Of a stretch of 64,000 nt of DNA, positions 49,601-60,576 are shown piece after piece. Origin of the DNA: Channa striata (Eukaryota > Chordata > Actinopteri > Anabantiformes > Channidae); assembly GCA_033026295.1 (NCBI GenBank), contig JAUPFM010000079.1, positions 55,001 through 119,000 of the forward strand, written 5' to 3'. The position numbers and the translations under genes are program-made. Every line of letters begins with the position of its first letter. Position 1 is the first letter of the stretch. Under the pieces are notes generated by a model. It ran no database searches. It had not been told where the DNA came from and saw only the letters and a program-made list of their open reading frames with translations.

Positions 49601-52167
49601 GGCTGATGCCATGTTCCTAGCTGCCTGTGACTGTCTGCAAATATCGCTCATTTTTGACCTTCTGACCCCAGTCCAAAATCAGCTGTATTTGACCACACAT
49701 TTTGGCTTTTCATACCCAGTAGGAAAGTGTCTGATCCAAGTAGTTTAAATGGATGGAAAGAAGAGTTTTTAAGCTTTAAATTGATGTGAAACAAGTGTGA
49801 TTTGCACCAGGCTGGCCTGAGAAACATGAAAGGGCAAACTGGCTTCCCCAGGCCTATGGCTGAAAATGCACAGGGCCTGAAATTGGGCCTCGTTCTCCTG
49901 GCTGCTGTTTCCTTTGTGGAGCTCACAGCTAGATGTGCCTGGTGTTGTCTTAAAGGTCTAAATCTAAGCTTTAAATTGGTGTATGCCGTAGGCAGATGCC
50001 ATGTTCCTAGCTGCCTGTGCATGTCTGCAAATATGGCTCATTTTTGACCTTCTGACCCCAGTCCAAAATCAGTTGTATTTGACCACACATTTTGGCTCTT
50101 TATACCCAATAGGAAAGTGTCTGATCCAAGTGGTTTAAAGGGGTGGAAAGAGGAGACTTTGGGCTATAAATTAATGTGCAACAAGTGTGATTTGCACCAG
50201 GCTGGCCTGAGAAACGTGCAAGAGCAAACTGGCTTCCCCAGGTCTATGGCTGAAAATGCACAGGGCCTGAAATTGGGCTTCATTCTCCTGGCTGCTGTTT
50301 CGGTCCAAAATCAGCTGTATTTGACCACACATTTTGGCTTTTTATAGCCAAGAGGAAAGTGTCTGATCCAAGTGGTTTAAATCCAAGTGGTTTGCACCAG
50401 GCTGGCCTGAGAAACGTGAAAGGGCAAACTGGCTTCCCCAGGCCTATGGCTGAAAATGCACAGGGCCTGAAATTGGGCCTCGTTCTCCTGGCTGCTGTTT
50501 CCTTTGTGGAGCTCACAGCTAGATGTGCCTGGTGTTGTCTTAAAGGTCTAAATCTAAGCTTTAAATTGGTGTATGCCGTAGGCAGATGCCATGTTCCTAG
50601 CTGCCTGTGCATATCTTCAAATATGGCTCATTTTTGACCTTCTGACCCCAGTCCAAAATCAGCTGTATTTGACCACACATTTTGGCTCTTTATACCCAAT
50701 AGGAAAGTGTCTGATCCAAGTGGTTTAAATGGATGGAAAGAAGGGTTTTAAGCTTTAAATTGAAACAAGTGTGATTTGCACCAGGCTGGCCTGACCACAG
50801 CACCAGGCTGGCCTGAGAAACGTGAAAGGGCAAACTGGCTTCCCCAGGCCTATGGCTGAAAATGCACAGGGCCTGAAATTGGGCCTCTTTCTCCTGGCTG
50901 ATGTTTCCTTTGTGGAGCTCACAGCTAGATGTGCCTAGTATTGCCTTAAAGGTCTAAATCTAAGCTTTAAATTGATGTGAAACAAGTGTGATTTGCACCA
51001 GGCTGGCCTGAGAAACTTGCAAGAGCAAACTGGCTGCCCCTGGGCTGACGCTGAAAATATACAGGACCTGAAATTGGGCCTCGTTCTCCTGGCTGCTGTT
51101 TCCTTTGTGGAGCTCACAGCTAGTGTGATTTGCACCAGGCTGGCCTGAGAAACGTGAAAGGGCAAACTGGCTTCCCAAGGCCTATCGCTGAAAATGCACA
51201 GGGCCTGAAATTGGGCCTTGTTCTCCTGGCTGGTGTTTCCTTTGTGGAACTCACAGCTAGATCTGCCTGGTGTTGTCTTAAAGGTCTAAATCTAAGCTTT
51301 AAATTGGTGTATGCCGTAGGCAGATGCCATGTTCCTAGCTGCCTGGGCATGTCTGCAAATATGGCTCATTTTTGACCTTCTGACCCCAGTCCAAAATCAG
51401 CTGTATTTGACCACACATTTTGGCTCTTTATACCCAATAGGAAAGTGTCTGATCCAAGTGGTTCAAATGGATGGAAAGAGGAGTTTTTAAGCTTTAAATT
51501 GATGTGAAACAAGTGTGATTTGCACCAGGCTGGCCTGAGAAACGTGAAAGGGCAAACTGGCTTCCCCAGGTCTATGGCTGAAAATGCACAGGGCCTGAAA
51601 TTGGGCCTCGTTCTACTGGCTGCTGTTTCCTTTGTGGAGTTCACAGCTAGATGTGCCTGGTGTTGTCTTAAAGGTCTAAATCTAAGCTTTAAATTGGTGT
51701 ATGCCATAGGCAGATGCCATGTTCCTAGCTGCCTGTGCATGTCTGCAAATATGGCTCATTTTTGACCTTCTGACCCCAGTCCAAAATCAGCTGTATTTGA
51801 CCACACATTTTGGCTCTTTATAGCCAGGAAGAAAGTGTCTGATCCAAGTGGTTTAAATGGATGGAAAGAGGAGTTTTTAAGCTTTAAATTGATGTGAAAC
51901 AAGTGTGATTTGCACCAGGCTGGCCTGACCACAGCACCAGGCTGGCCTGAGAAACGCGAAAGGGCAAACTGGCTTCCCCAGGCCTATGGTTGAAAATGCA
52001 CAGGGCCTGAAATTGGGCCTCGTTCTCCTGGCTGCTGTTTCCTTTGTGGAGCTCACAGCTAGATGTGCCTGGTGTTGTCTTAAAGGTCTAAATCTAAGCT
52101 TTAAATTGGTGTATGCCGTAGGCAGATGCCATGTTCCTAGCTGCCTGTGCATGTCTGCAAATATGGC
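46673..52167 (+). repeat. Block C second copy: 5.5-kb duplicate of 6.7-12.5 kb
   Basis: Boundaries are 46673, 47085, 47772, 48184, 48648, 48926, 49258, 49648, 50038, 50628, 51366 and 51756. They follow the order from 6,691 at an offset of about 39.98 kb. Differences seen by eye over the first 4.5 kb are few: GTGTGTATG against GTGTATG (7,045), AAACAAG against AAACATG (46,817), GCTGACC against GCTGGCC (8,312), GGCGCTG against GACGCTG (9,488), a T-run length (9,671), and GTTTCCGG against GTTTCGG (50,299). Near 51,185-51,235 a monomer that starts like 11,200 finishes like 11,590, removing exactly one 348-bp unit. Similarity fades by about 52,150. Confidence 0.93.
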
Positions 52168-54423
52168 TCATTTTTGACCTTCTGACCCCAGTCCAAAATC
52201 AGCTGTATTTGACCACACATTTTGGCTCTTTATAGCCAGGAGGAAAGTGTCTGATCCAAGTGGTTTAAATCCAAGTGGTTTGCACCAGGCTGGCCTGAGA
52301 AACTTGCAAGAGCAAACTGGCTGCCCCTGGGCTGACGCTGAAAATGCACAGGACCTGAAATTGGGCCTCATTCTCTGGCTGCTGTTTCCTTTGTGGAGCT
52401 CACAGCTAGATGTGCCTAGTATTGTCTTAAAGGTCTAAATCTAAGCTTGATATTGGTGTATGCCATAGGCAGATGCCATGTTCCTAGCTGCCTGTGCCTC
52501 GTTCTCCTGGCTGCAGTTTCCTTTGTGGAGCTCACAGCTAGATGTGCCTAGTATTGCCTTAAAGGTCTAAATCTAAGCTTTAAATTGGTGTATGCCATAG
52601 GCAGATGCATTGTTCCTAGCTGCCTGTGCATGTCTGCAAATATGGCTCATTTTTGACCTTCTGACCCCAGTCCAAAATCAGCTGTATTTGACCACACATT
52701 TTGGATCTTTATAGCCAGGAGGAAAGTGTCTGATCCAAGTGGTTTAAAGGGGTGGAAAGAGGAGACTTTGGGCTTTAAATTAATGTGAAACAAGTGTGAT
52801 TTGCACCAGGCTGGCCTGAGAAACGTGCAAGAGAAAACTGGCTGCCCCTGGGCTGACGCTGAAAATGCACAGGACCTGAAATTGGGCCTCGTTCTCTGGC
52901 TGCTGTTTCCTTTGTGGAGCTCAAAGCTTGATGTGCCTAGTATTGCCTTAAAGGTCTAAATCTAAGCTTTAAATTGGTGTATGCCATAGGCAGATGCCAT
53001 GTTCCTAGCTGCCTGTGCATGTCTGCAAATATGGCTCATTTTTGACCTTCTGACCCCACTCCAAAATAAGCTGTATTTGACCACACATTTTGGCTCTTTA
53101 TACCCAGGAGGAAAGTGTCTGATCCAAGTGGTTTTAAGGGGATGGAAAGAGGAGACTTTGGGCTTTAAATTGATGTGAAACAAGTGTGATTTGCACCAGG
53201 CTGACCTGAGAAACGTGAAAGGGCAAACTGGCTTCCCCAGGTCTATGGCTGAAAATGCACAGGGCCTGAAATTGGGCCTCGTTCTCCTGGCTACAGTTTC
53301 CTTTGTGGAGCTCACAGCTAGATGTGCCTGGTGTTGTCTTAAAGGTCTAAATCTAAGCTTTAAATTGGTGTATGCCATAGGCAGATGCCATGTTCCTAGC
53401 TGCCTGTGCATGTCTGCAAATATGGCTCATTTTTGACCTTCTGACCCCAGTCCAAAATCAGCTGTATTTGACCACACATTTTGGCTTTTTATAGCCAGGA
53501 GGAAAGTTTCTGATCCAAGTGGTTTAATCCAAGTGGTTTGCACCAGGCTGGCCTGAGAAACTTGCAAGAGAAAACTGGCTGCCCCTGGGCTGACGCTGAA
53601 AATGCACAGGACCTGAAATTGGGCCTCATTCTCTGGCTGCTGTTTCCTTTGTGGAGCTCAAAGCTAGATGTGCGTAGTATTGCCTTAAAGGTCTAAATCT
53701 AAGCTTTAAATCAGCTGTATTTGACCACACAGTTTGGCTCTTCATAGCCAGGAGGAAAGTGTCTGATCCAAGTGGTTTAAATGGATGGAAAGAAGAGTTT
53801 TTAAGCTTTAAATTGATGTGAAACAAGTGTGATTTGCACCAGGCTGGCCTGACCACAGCACCAGGCTGGCCTGAGAAACGTGAAAGGGCAAACTGGCTTC
53901 CCCAGGCCTATGGCTGAAAATGCACAGGGCCTGAAATTGGGCCTCGTTCTCCTGGCTGATGTTTCCTTTGTGGAGCTCACAGCTAGATGTGCCTGGTGTT
54001 GTCTTAAAGGTCTAAATCTAAGCTTTAAATTGGTGTATCCCATAGGCAGATGCCATGTTCCTAGCTGCCTGTGCATGTCTGCAAATATGGCTCATTTTTG
54101 ACCTTCTGACCCCAGTCCAAAATCAGCTGTATTTGACTACACATTTTGGCTCTTTATAGCCAGGAGGAAAGTGTCTGATCCAAGTGATTTGCACCAGGCT
54201 GACCTGAGAAACATGCAAGAGCAAACTGGCTGCCCCTGGGCTGACGCTGAAAATTCACAGGACCTGAAATTGGGCCTCATTCTCTGGCTGCTGTTTCCTT
54301 TGTGGAGCTCACAGCTAGATGTGCCTGGTGTTGTCTTAAAGGTCTAAATCTAAGCTTTAAATTGGTGTATGCCATAGGCAGATGCCATGTTCCTAGCTGC
54401 CTGTGCATGTCTGCAAATATGGC
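52168..54423 (+). repeat. Units of 479, 389, 391, 665 and 332 bp
   Basis: Boundaries are 52168, 52647, 53036, 53427 and 54092. The 479-bp unit is 347 + 132, with AAGCTTGATATTGG (near 52,444) instead of AAGCTTTAAATTGG. The 391-bp unit has GGCTACAGTTTCC and GGTTTTAAGGGG, as does 61,489. The 665-bp unit is 348 + 297 + 22 less two bases. Confidence 0.87.
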
Positions 54424-57326
54424 TCATTTTTGACCTTCTGACCCCAGTCCAAAATCAGCTGTATTTGACAACACATTTTGGCTTTTTATAGCCAGGAGGA
54501 AAGTGTCTGATCCAAGTGGTTTAAATCCAAGTGGTTTGCACCAGGCTGGCCTGAGAAACGTGCAAGAGCAAACTGGCTGCCCCTGGGCTGACGCTGAAAA
54601 TGCACAGGAACTGAAATTGGGCCTCGTTCTCCTGGCTGCTGTTTCTGGTCCAAAATCAGTTGTATTTGACCACACATTTTGGCTTTTATAGCCAGGAGGA
54701 AAGTGTCTGATCCAAGTGGTTTAAATCCAAGTGGTTTGCACCAGGCTGGCCTGAGAAACTTGCAAGAGCAAACTGGCTGCCCCTCGGCTGGCGCTGAAAA
54801 TGCACAGGACCTGAAATTGGGCCTAATTCTCTGGCTGCTGTTTCCTTTGTGGAGCTAACAGCTAGATGTGCCTAGTATTGTCTTAAAGGTCTAAATCTAA
54901 GCTTTAAATTGGTGTATGCCATAGGCAGATGCCATGTTCTAGCTGCCTGTGCATGTCTGCAAATATGGCTCATTTTTGACCTTCTGACCCCAGTCCAAAA
55001 TCAGTTGTATTTGACCACACATTTTGGCTCTTTATAGCCAGGAGGAAAGTGTCTGATCCAAGTGGTTTAAATGGATGGAAAGAGGAGTTTTTAAGCTTTA
55101 AATTGATGTGAGACAAGTGTGATTTGCACATGGCTGGCCTGAGAAACGTGAAAGGGCAAACTGGCTTCCCCAGGCCTATGGCTGAAAATGCACAGGACCT
55201 GAAATTGGGCCTCGTTCTCTGGCTGCTGTTTCCTTTGTGGAGCTCAAAGCTAGATGTGCCTGGTGTTGTCTTAAAGGTCTAAATCTAAGCTTTAAATTGG
55301 TGTATGCCATAGGCAGATGCCATGTTCCTAGCTGCCTGTGCATGTCTGCAAATATGGCTCATTTTTGACCTTCTGACCCCAGTCCAAAATCAGCTGTATT
55401 TGACCACACATTTTGGATCTTTATAGCCAGGAGGAAAGTGTCTGATCCAAGTGGTTTAAATGGATGGAACGAGGAGTTTTTAAGCTTTAAATTGATGTGA
55501 AACAAGTGTGATTTGCACCAGGCTGGCCTGAGAAACGTGAAAGGGCAAACTGGCTTCCCCAGGTCTATGGCTGAAAATGCACAGGAACTGAAATTGGGCC
55601 TCGTTCTCCTGGCTGCTATTTCTGGTCCAAAATCAGATGTATTTGACCACACATTTTGGCTTTTTATAGCCAGGAGGAAAGTGTCTGATGCAAGTGGTTT
55701 AAATCAAGTGGTTTGCACCAGGCTGGCCTGAGAAACGTGCAAGAGCAAACTGGCTGCCCCTGGCTGACGCTGAAAATGCACAGGAACTGAAATCGGGCCT
55801 CGTTCTCCTGGCTGCTGTTTCTGGTCCAAAATCAGCTGTATTTGACCACACATTTTGGCTTTTTATAGCCAGGAGGAAAGTGTCTGATCCAAGTGGTTTA
55901 AATCCAAGTGGTTTGCACCAGGCTGGCCTGAGAAACGTGCAAGAGCAAACTGGCTGCCCCTCGGCTGACGCTGAAAATGCACAGGACCTGAAATTGGGCC
56001 TCGTTCTCTGGCTGCTGTTTCCTTTGTGGAGCTCAAAGCTAGATGTGCCTAGTATTGTCTTAAAGGTCTAAATCTAAGCTTTAAATTGGTGTATGCCATA
56101 GGCAGATGCCATGTTCCTAGCTGCCTGTGCATGTCTGCAAATATGGCTCATTTTTGACCTTCTGACCTCAGTCCAAAATCAGCTGTATTTGACCACACAT
56201 TTTGGATCTTTATAGCCAGGAGGAAAGTGTCTGATCCAAGTGGTTTAAAGGGGTGGAAAGAGGAGACTTTGGGCTTTAAATTAATGTGAAACAAGTGTGA
56301 TTTGCACCAGGCTGGCCTGAGAAACGTGCAAGAGAAAACTGGCTGCCCCTGGGCTGGCGCTGAAAATGCACAGGACCTGAAATTGGGCCTCGTTCTCTGG
56401 CTGCTGTTTCCTTTGTGGAGCTCAAAGCTAGATGTGCCTAGTATTGCCTTAAAGGTCTAAATCTAAGCTTTAAATTGGTGTATGCCATAGGCAGATGCCA
56501 TGTTCCTAGCTGCCTGTGCATGTCTGCAAATATGGCTCATTTTTGACCTTCTGACCCCAGTCCAAAATCAGCTGTATTTGACCACACATTTTGGATCTTT
56601 ATAGCCAGGAGGAAAGTGTCTGATCCAAGTGGTTTAAATGGATGGAAAGAGGAGTTTTTAAGCTTTAAATTGATGTGAAAAAGTGTGATTTGCACCAGGC
56701 TGGCCTGAGAAACGTGAAAGGGCAAACTGGCTTCCCCAGGTCTATGGCTGAAAATGCACAGGAACTGAAATTGGGCCTCGTTCTCCTGGCTGCTATTTCT
56801 GGTCCAAAATCAGATGTATTTGACCACACATTTTGGCTTTTTATAGCCAGGAGGAAAGTGTCTGATCCAAGTGGTTTAAATCCAAGTGGTTTGCACCAGG
56901 CTGGCCTGAGAAACGTGCAAGAGCAAACTGGCTGCCCCTGGGCTGACGCTGAAAATGCACAGGAACTGAAATTGGGCCTCGTTCTCCTGGCTGCTGTTTC
57001 TGGTCCAAAATCAGCTGTATTTGACCACACATTTTGGCTTTTTATAGCCAGGAGGAAAGTGTCTGATCCAAGTGGTTTAAATCCAAGTGGTTTGCACCAG
57101 GCTGGCCTGAGAAACTTGCAAGAGCAAACTGGCTGCCCCTCGGCTGACGCTGAAAATGCACAGGACCTGAAATTGGGCCTAATTCTCTGGCTGCTGTTTC
57201 CTTTGTGGAGCTCACAGCTAGATGTGCCTAGTATTGCCTTAAAGGTCTAAATCTAAGCTTTAAATTGGAGTATGCCATAGGCAGATGCCATGTTCCTAGC
57301 TGCCTGTGCATGTCTGCAAATATGGC
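54424..57326 (+). repeat. Alternating 389/790-bp higher-order repeat (1,178 bp)
   Basis: A 546-bp unit (54,424, a relative of 18,569 and 44,947) is followed by units of 389 (54,970), 789 (55,359), 389 (56,148) and 790 (56,537). The alternating pair gives a period of 1,178-1,179 bp. Both composites carry GGATCTTTATAGCC, GGAACTGAAATTGG and CTCGGCTGACG. The first has small deletions (AAATCAAGTGG near 55,703, CCCCTGGCTGACG near 55,758) and CAGGAACTGAAATCGGG. A similar pair follows at 59,398-60,576. Confidence 0.88.
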
Positions 57327-58654
57327 TCATTTTTGACCTTCTGACCCCAGTCCAAAATCAGCTGTATTTGACCACACATTTTGGCTCTTTATAGCCAGGA
57401 GGAAAGTGTCTGATCCAAGTGATTTGCACCAGGCTGGCCTGAGAAACGTGCAAGAGCAAACTGGCTGCCCCTGGGCTGACGCTGAAAATGCACAGGACCT
57501 GAAATTGGGCCTCGTTCTCCTGGCTGCTGTTTCTGGTCCAAAATCAGCTGTATTTGACCACACATTTTGGCTTTTTATAGCCAGGAGGAAAGTGTCTGAT
57601 CCAAGTGGTTTAAATCCAAGTGGTTTGCACCAGGCTGGCCTGAGAAACTTGCAGAGCAAACTGGCTCATTTTTGGCTGACCCCAGCTGAAAATCACAGGA
57701 CCTGAAATTGGGCCTAATTTCTGGCTGCTGTTTCCTTTGTGGAGCTCACAGCTAGATGTGCCTAGTATTGCCTTAAAGGTCTAAATCTAAGCTTTAAATT
57801 GATGTATGCCAAGGCAGATGCCATGTTCCTAGCTGCCTGTGCATGTCTGCAAATATGGCTCATTTTTGACCTTCTGACCCCAGTCCAAAATCAGCTGTAT
57901 TTGACCACACATTTTGGCTCTTTATAGCCAGGAGGAAAGTGTCTGATCCAAGTGATTTGCACCAGGCTGGCCTGAGAAACGTGCAAGAGCAAACTGGCTG
58001 CCCCTGGGCTGATGATGAAAATGCACAGGACCTGCCTGGGCCTCGTTCTCTGGCTGCTGTTTCCTTTGTGGAGCTCAAAGCTAGATGTGCCTAGTATTGC
58101 CTTAAAGGTCTAAATCTAAGCTTTAAATTGGTGTATGCCATAGGCAGATGCCATGTTCCTAGCTGCCTGTGCATGTCTGCAAATATGGCTCATTTTTGAG
58201 CTTCTGACCCCAGTCCAAAATCAGCTGTATTTGACCACACATTTTGGCTCTTTATAGCCAGGAGGAAAGTGTCTGATCCAAGTGATTTGCACCAGGCTGG
58301 CCTGAGAAACGTGCAAGAGCAAACTGGCTGCCCCTGGGCTGAGCTTTGAAAATGCACAGGACCTGAAATTGGGCCTCATTCTCTGGCTGCTGTTTCCTTT
58401 GTGGAGCTCAAAGCTAGATGTGCCTAGTATTGCCTTAAAGGTCTAAATCTAAGCTTTAAATTGGTGTATGCCATAGGCAGATGCCATGGACCTAGCTGCC
58501 TGTGCCTCATTCTCCTGGCTGCAGTTTCCTTTGTGGAGCTCACAGCTAGATGTGCCTAGTATTGACTTAAAGGTCTAAATCTAAGCTTTAAATTGGAGTA
58601 TGCCATAGGCAGATGCCATGTTCTTAGCTGCCTGTGCATGTCTGCAAATATGGC
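57327..58654 (+). repeat. Irregular units of 533, 330 and 465 bp
   Basis: Boundaries are 57327, 57860 and 58190. Within them are sequences seen nowhere else in the window: GGCTCATTTTTGGCTGACCC in the middle of H1 (57,663-57,682), GCAGAGC for GCAAGAGC (57,651), GGGCTGATGATGAAAATG (near 58,008) with CCTGCCTGGGCC replacing CCTGAAATTGGGCC (near 58,031), GGGCTGAGCTTTGAAAATG (near 58,336), and GCCATGGACCTAGC (near 58,485). They are either hybrid repeats or errors. Confidence 0.75.
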
Positions 58655-60576
58655 TCATTTTTGACCTTCTGACCCCAGTCCAAAATCAGCTGTATTTGAC
58701 CACACATTTTGGCTCTTTATAGCCAGGAGGAAAGTGTCTGATCCAAGTGTTTTGCACCAGGCTGGCCTGAGACAAGTGTGAAGGCTGGAAAGGGCAAACT
58801 GGCTTCCCCAGGTCTATGGCTGAAAATGCACAGGAACTGAAATTGGGCCTCGTTCTCCTGGCTGCTATTTCTGGTCCAAAATCAGATGTATTTGACCACA
58901 CATTTTGGCTTTTTATAGCCAGGAGGAAAGTGTCTGATCCAAGTGGTTTAAATCCAAGTGGTTTGCACCAGGCTGGCCTGAGAAACGTGCAGAGCAAACT
59001 GGCTGCCCCTGGGCTGACGCTGAAAATGCACAGGAACTGAAATTGGGCCTCGTTCTCCTGGCTGCTGTTTCTGGTCCAAAATCAGCTGTATTTGACCACA
59101 CATTTTGGCTTTTTATAGCCAGGAGGAAAGTGTCTGATCCAAGTGGTTTAAATCCAAGTGGTTTGCACCAGGCTGGCCTGAGAAACTTGCAAGAGCAAAC
59201 TGGCTGCCCCTCGGCTGACGCTGAAAATGCACAGGACCTGAAATTGGGCCTAATTCTCTGGCTGCTGTTTCCTTTGTGGAGCTCACAGCTAGATGTGCCT
59301 AGTATTGCCTTAAAGGTCTAAATCTAAGCTTTAAATTGGAGTATGCCATAGGCAGATGCCATGTTCCTAGCTGCCTGTGCATGTCTGCAAATATGGCTCA
59401 TTTTGACCTTCTGACCCCAGTCCAAAATCAGCTGTATTTGACCACACATTTTGGCTCTTTATAGCCAGGAGGAAAGTGTCTGATCCAAGTGGTTTAAAGG
59501 GGTGGAAAGAGGAGACTTTTGGCTTTAAATTAATGTGAAACAAGTGTGATTTGCACCAGGCTGGCCTGAGAAACGTGAAAGAGCAAACTGGCTGCCCCTG
59601 GGCTGACGCTGAAAATGCACAGGACCTGAAATTGGGCCTCATTCTCTGGCTGCTGTTTCCTTTGTGGAGCTCACAGCTAGATGTGCCTAGTATTGCCTTA
59701 AAGGTCTAAATCTAAGCTTTAAATTGGTGTATGCCATAGGCAGATGCCATGTTCCTAGCTGCCTGTGCATGTCTGCAAATATGGCTCATTTTTGACCTTC
59801 TGACCCCAGTCCAAAATCAGCTGTATTTGACCACACATTTTGGATCTTTATAGCCAGGAGGAAAGTTTCTGATCCAAGTGGTTTAAATGGATGGAAAGAG
59901 GAGTTTTTAAGCTTTAAATTGATGTGAAACAAGTGTGATTTGCACCAGGCTGGCCTGAGAAACGTGACAGGGCAAACTGGCTTCCCCAGGTCTATGGCTG
60001 AAAATGCACAGGAACTGAAATTGGGCCTCGTTCTCCTGGCTGCTATTTCTGGTCCAAAATCAGATGTATTTGACCACACATTTTGGCTTTTTATAGCCAG
60101 GAGGAAAGTGTCTGATCCAAGTGGTTTAAATCCAAGTGGTTTGCACCAGGCTGGCCTGAGAAACGTGCAAGAGCAAACTGGCTGCCCCTGGGCTGACGCT
60201 GAAAATGCACAGGAACTGAAATTAGGCCTCGTTCTCCTGGCTGCTGTTTCTGGTCCAAAATCAGCTGTATTTGACCACACATTTTGGCTTTTTATAGCCA
60301 GGAGGAAAGTGTCTGATCCAAGTGGTTTAAATCCAAGTGGTTTGCACCAGGCTGGCCTGAGAAACTTGCAAGAGCAAACTGGCTGCCCCTGGGCTGACGC
60401 TGAAAATGCACAGGACCTGAAATTGGGCCTCGTTCTCTGGCTGCTGTTTCCTTTGTGGAGCTCAAAGCTAGATGTGCCTAGTATTGCCTTAAAGATCTAA
60501 ATCTAAGCTTTAAATTGGTGTATGCCATAGGCAGATGTCATGTTCCTAGCTGCCTGTGCATGTCTGCAAATATGGC
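58655..60576 (+). repeat. Units of 743, 388 and 791 bp
   Basis: Boundaries are 58655, 59398 and 59786. The 743-bp unit has a scrambled H1 start (GAGACAAGTGTGAAGGCTGG, 58,770-58,789) and a GCAGAGC deletion (near 58,990), then two GGTCC modules as in the other composites. The 388 + 791 pair repeats the pattern at 55-57 kb, with GAAACGTGACAGGGC (near 59,963) as a private change. Confidence 0.85.

Noticed and set aside
55785..55805. CENP-B box candidate at the only GAAATCGGGCC
   Set aside because: The required TTCG...A..CGGG arrangement is not present here or in the ordinary monomer; CGGG arises from one substitution in one unit.
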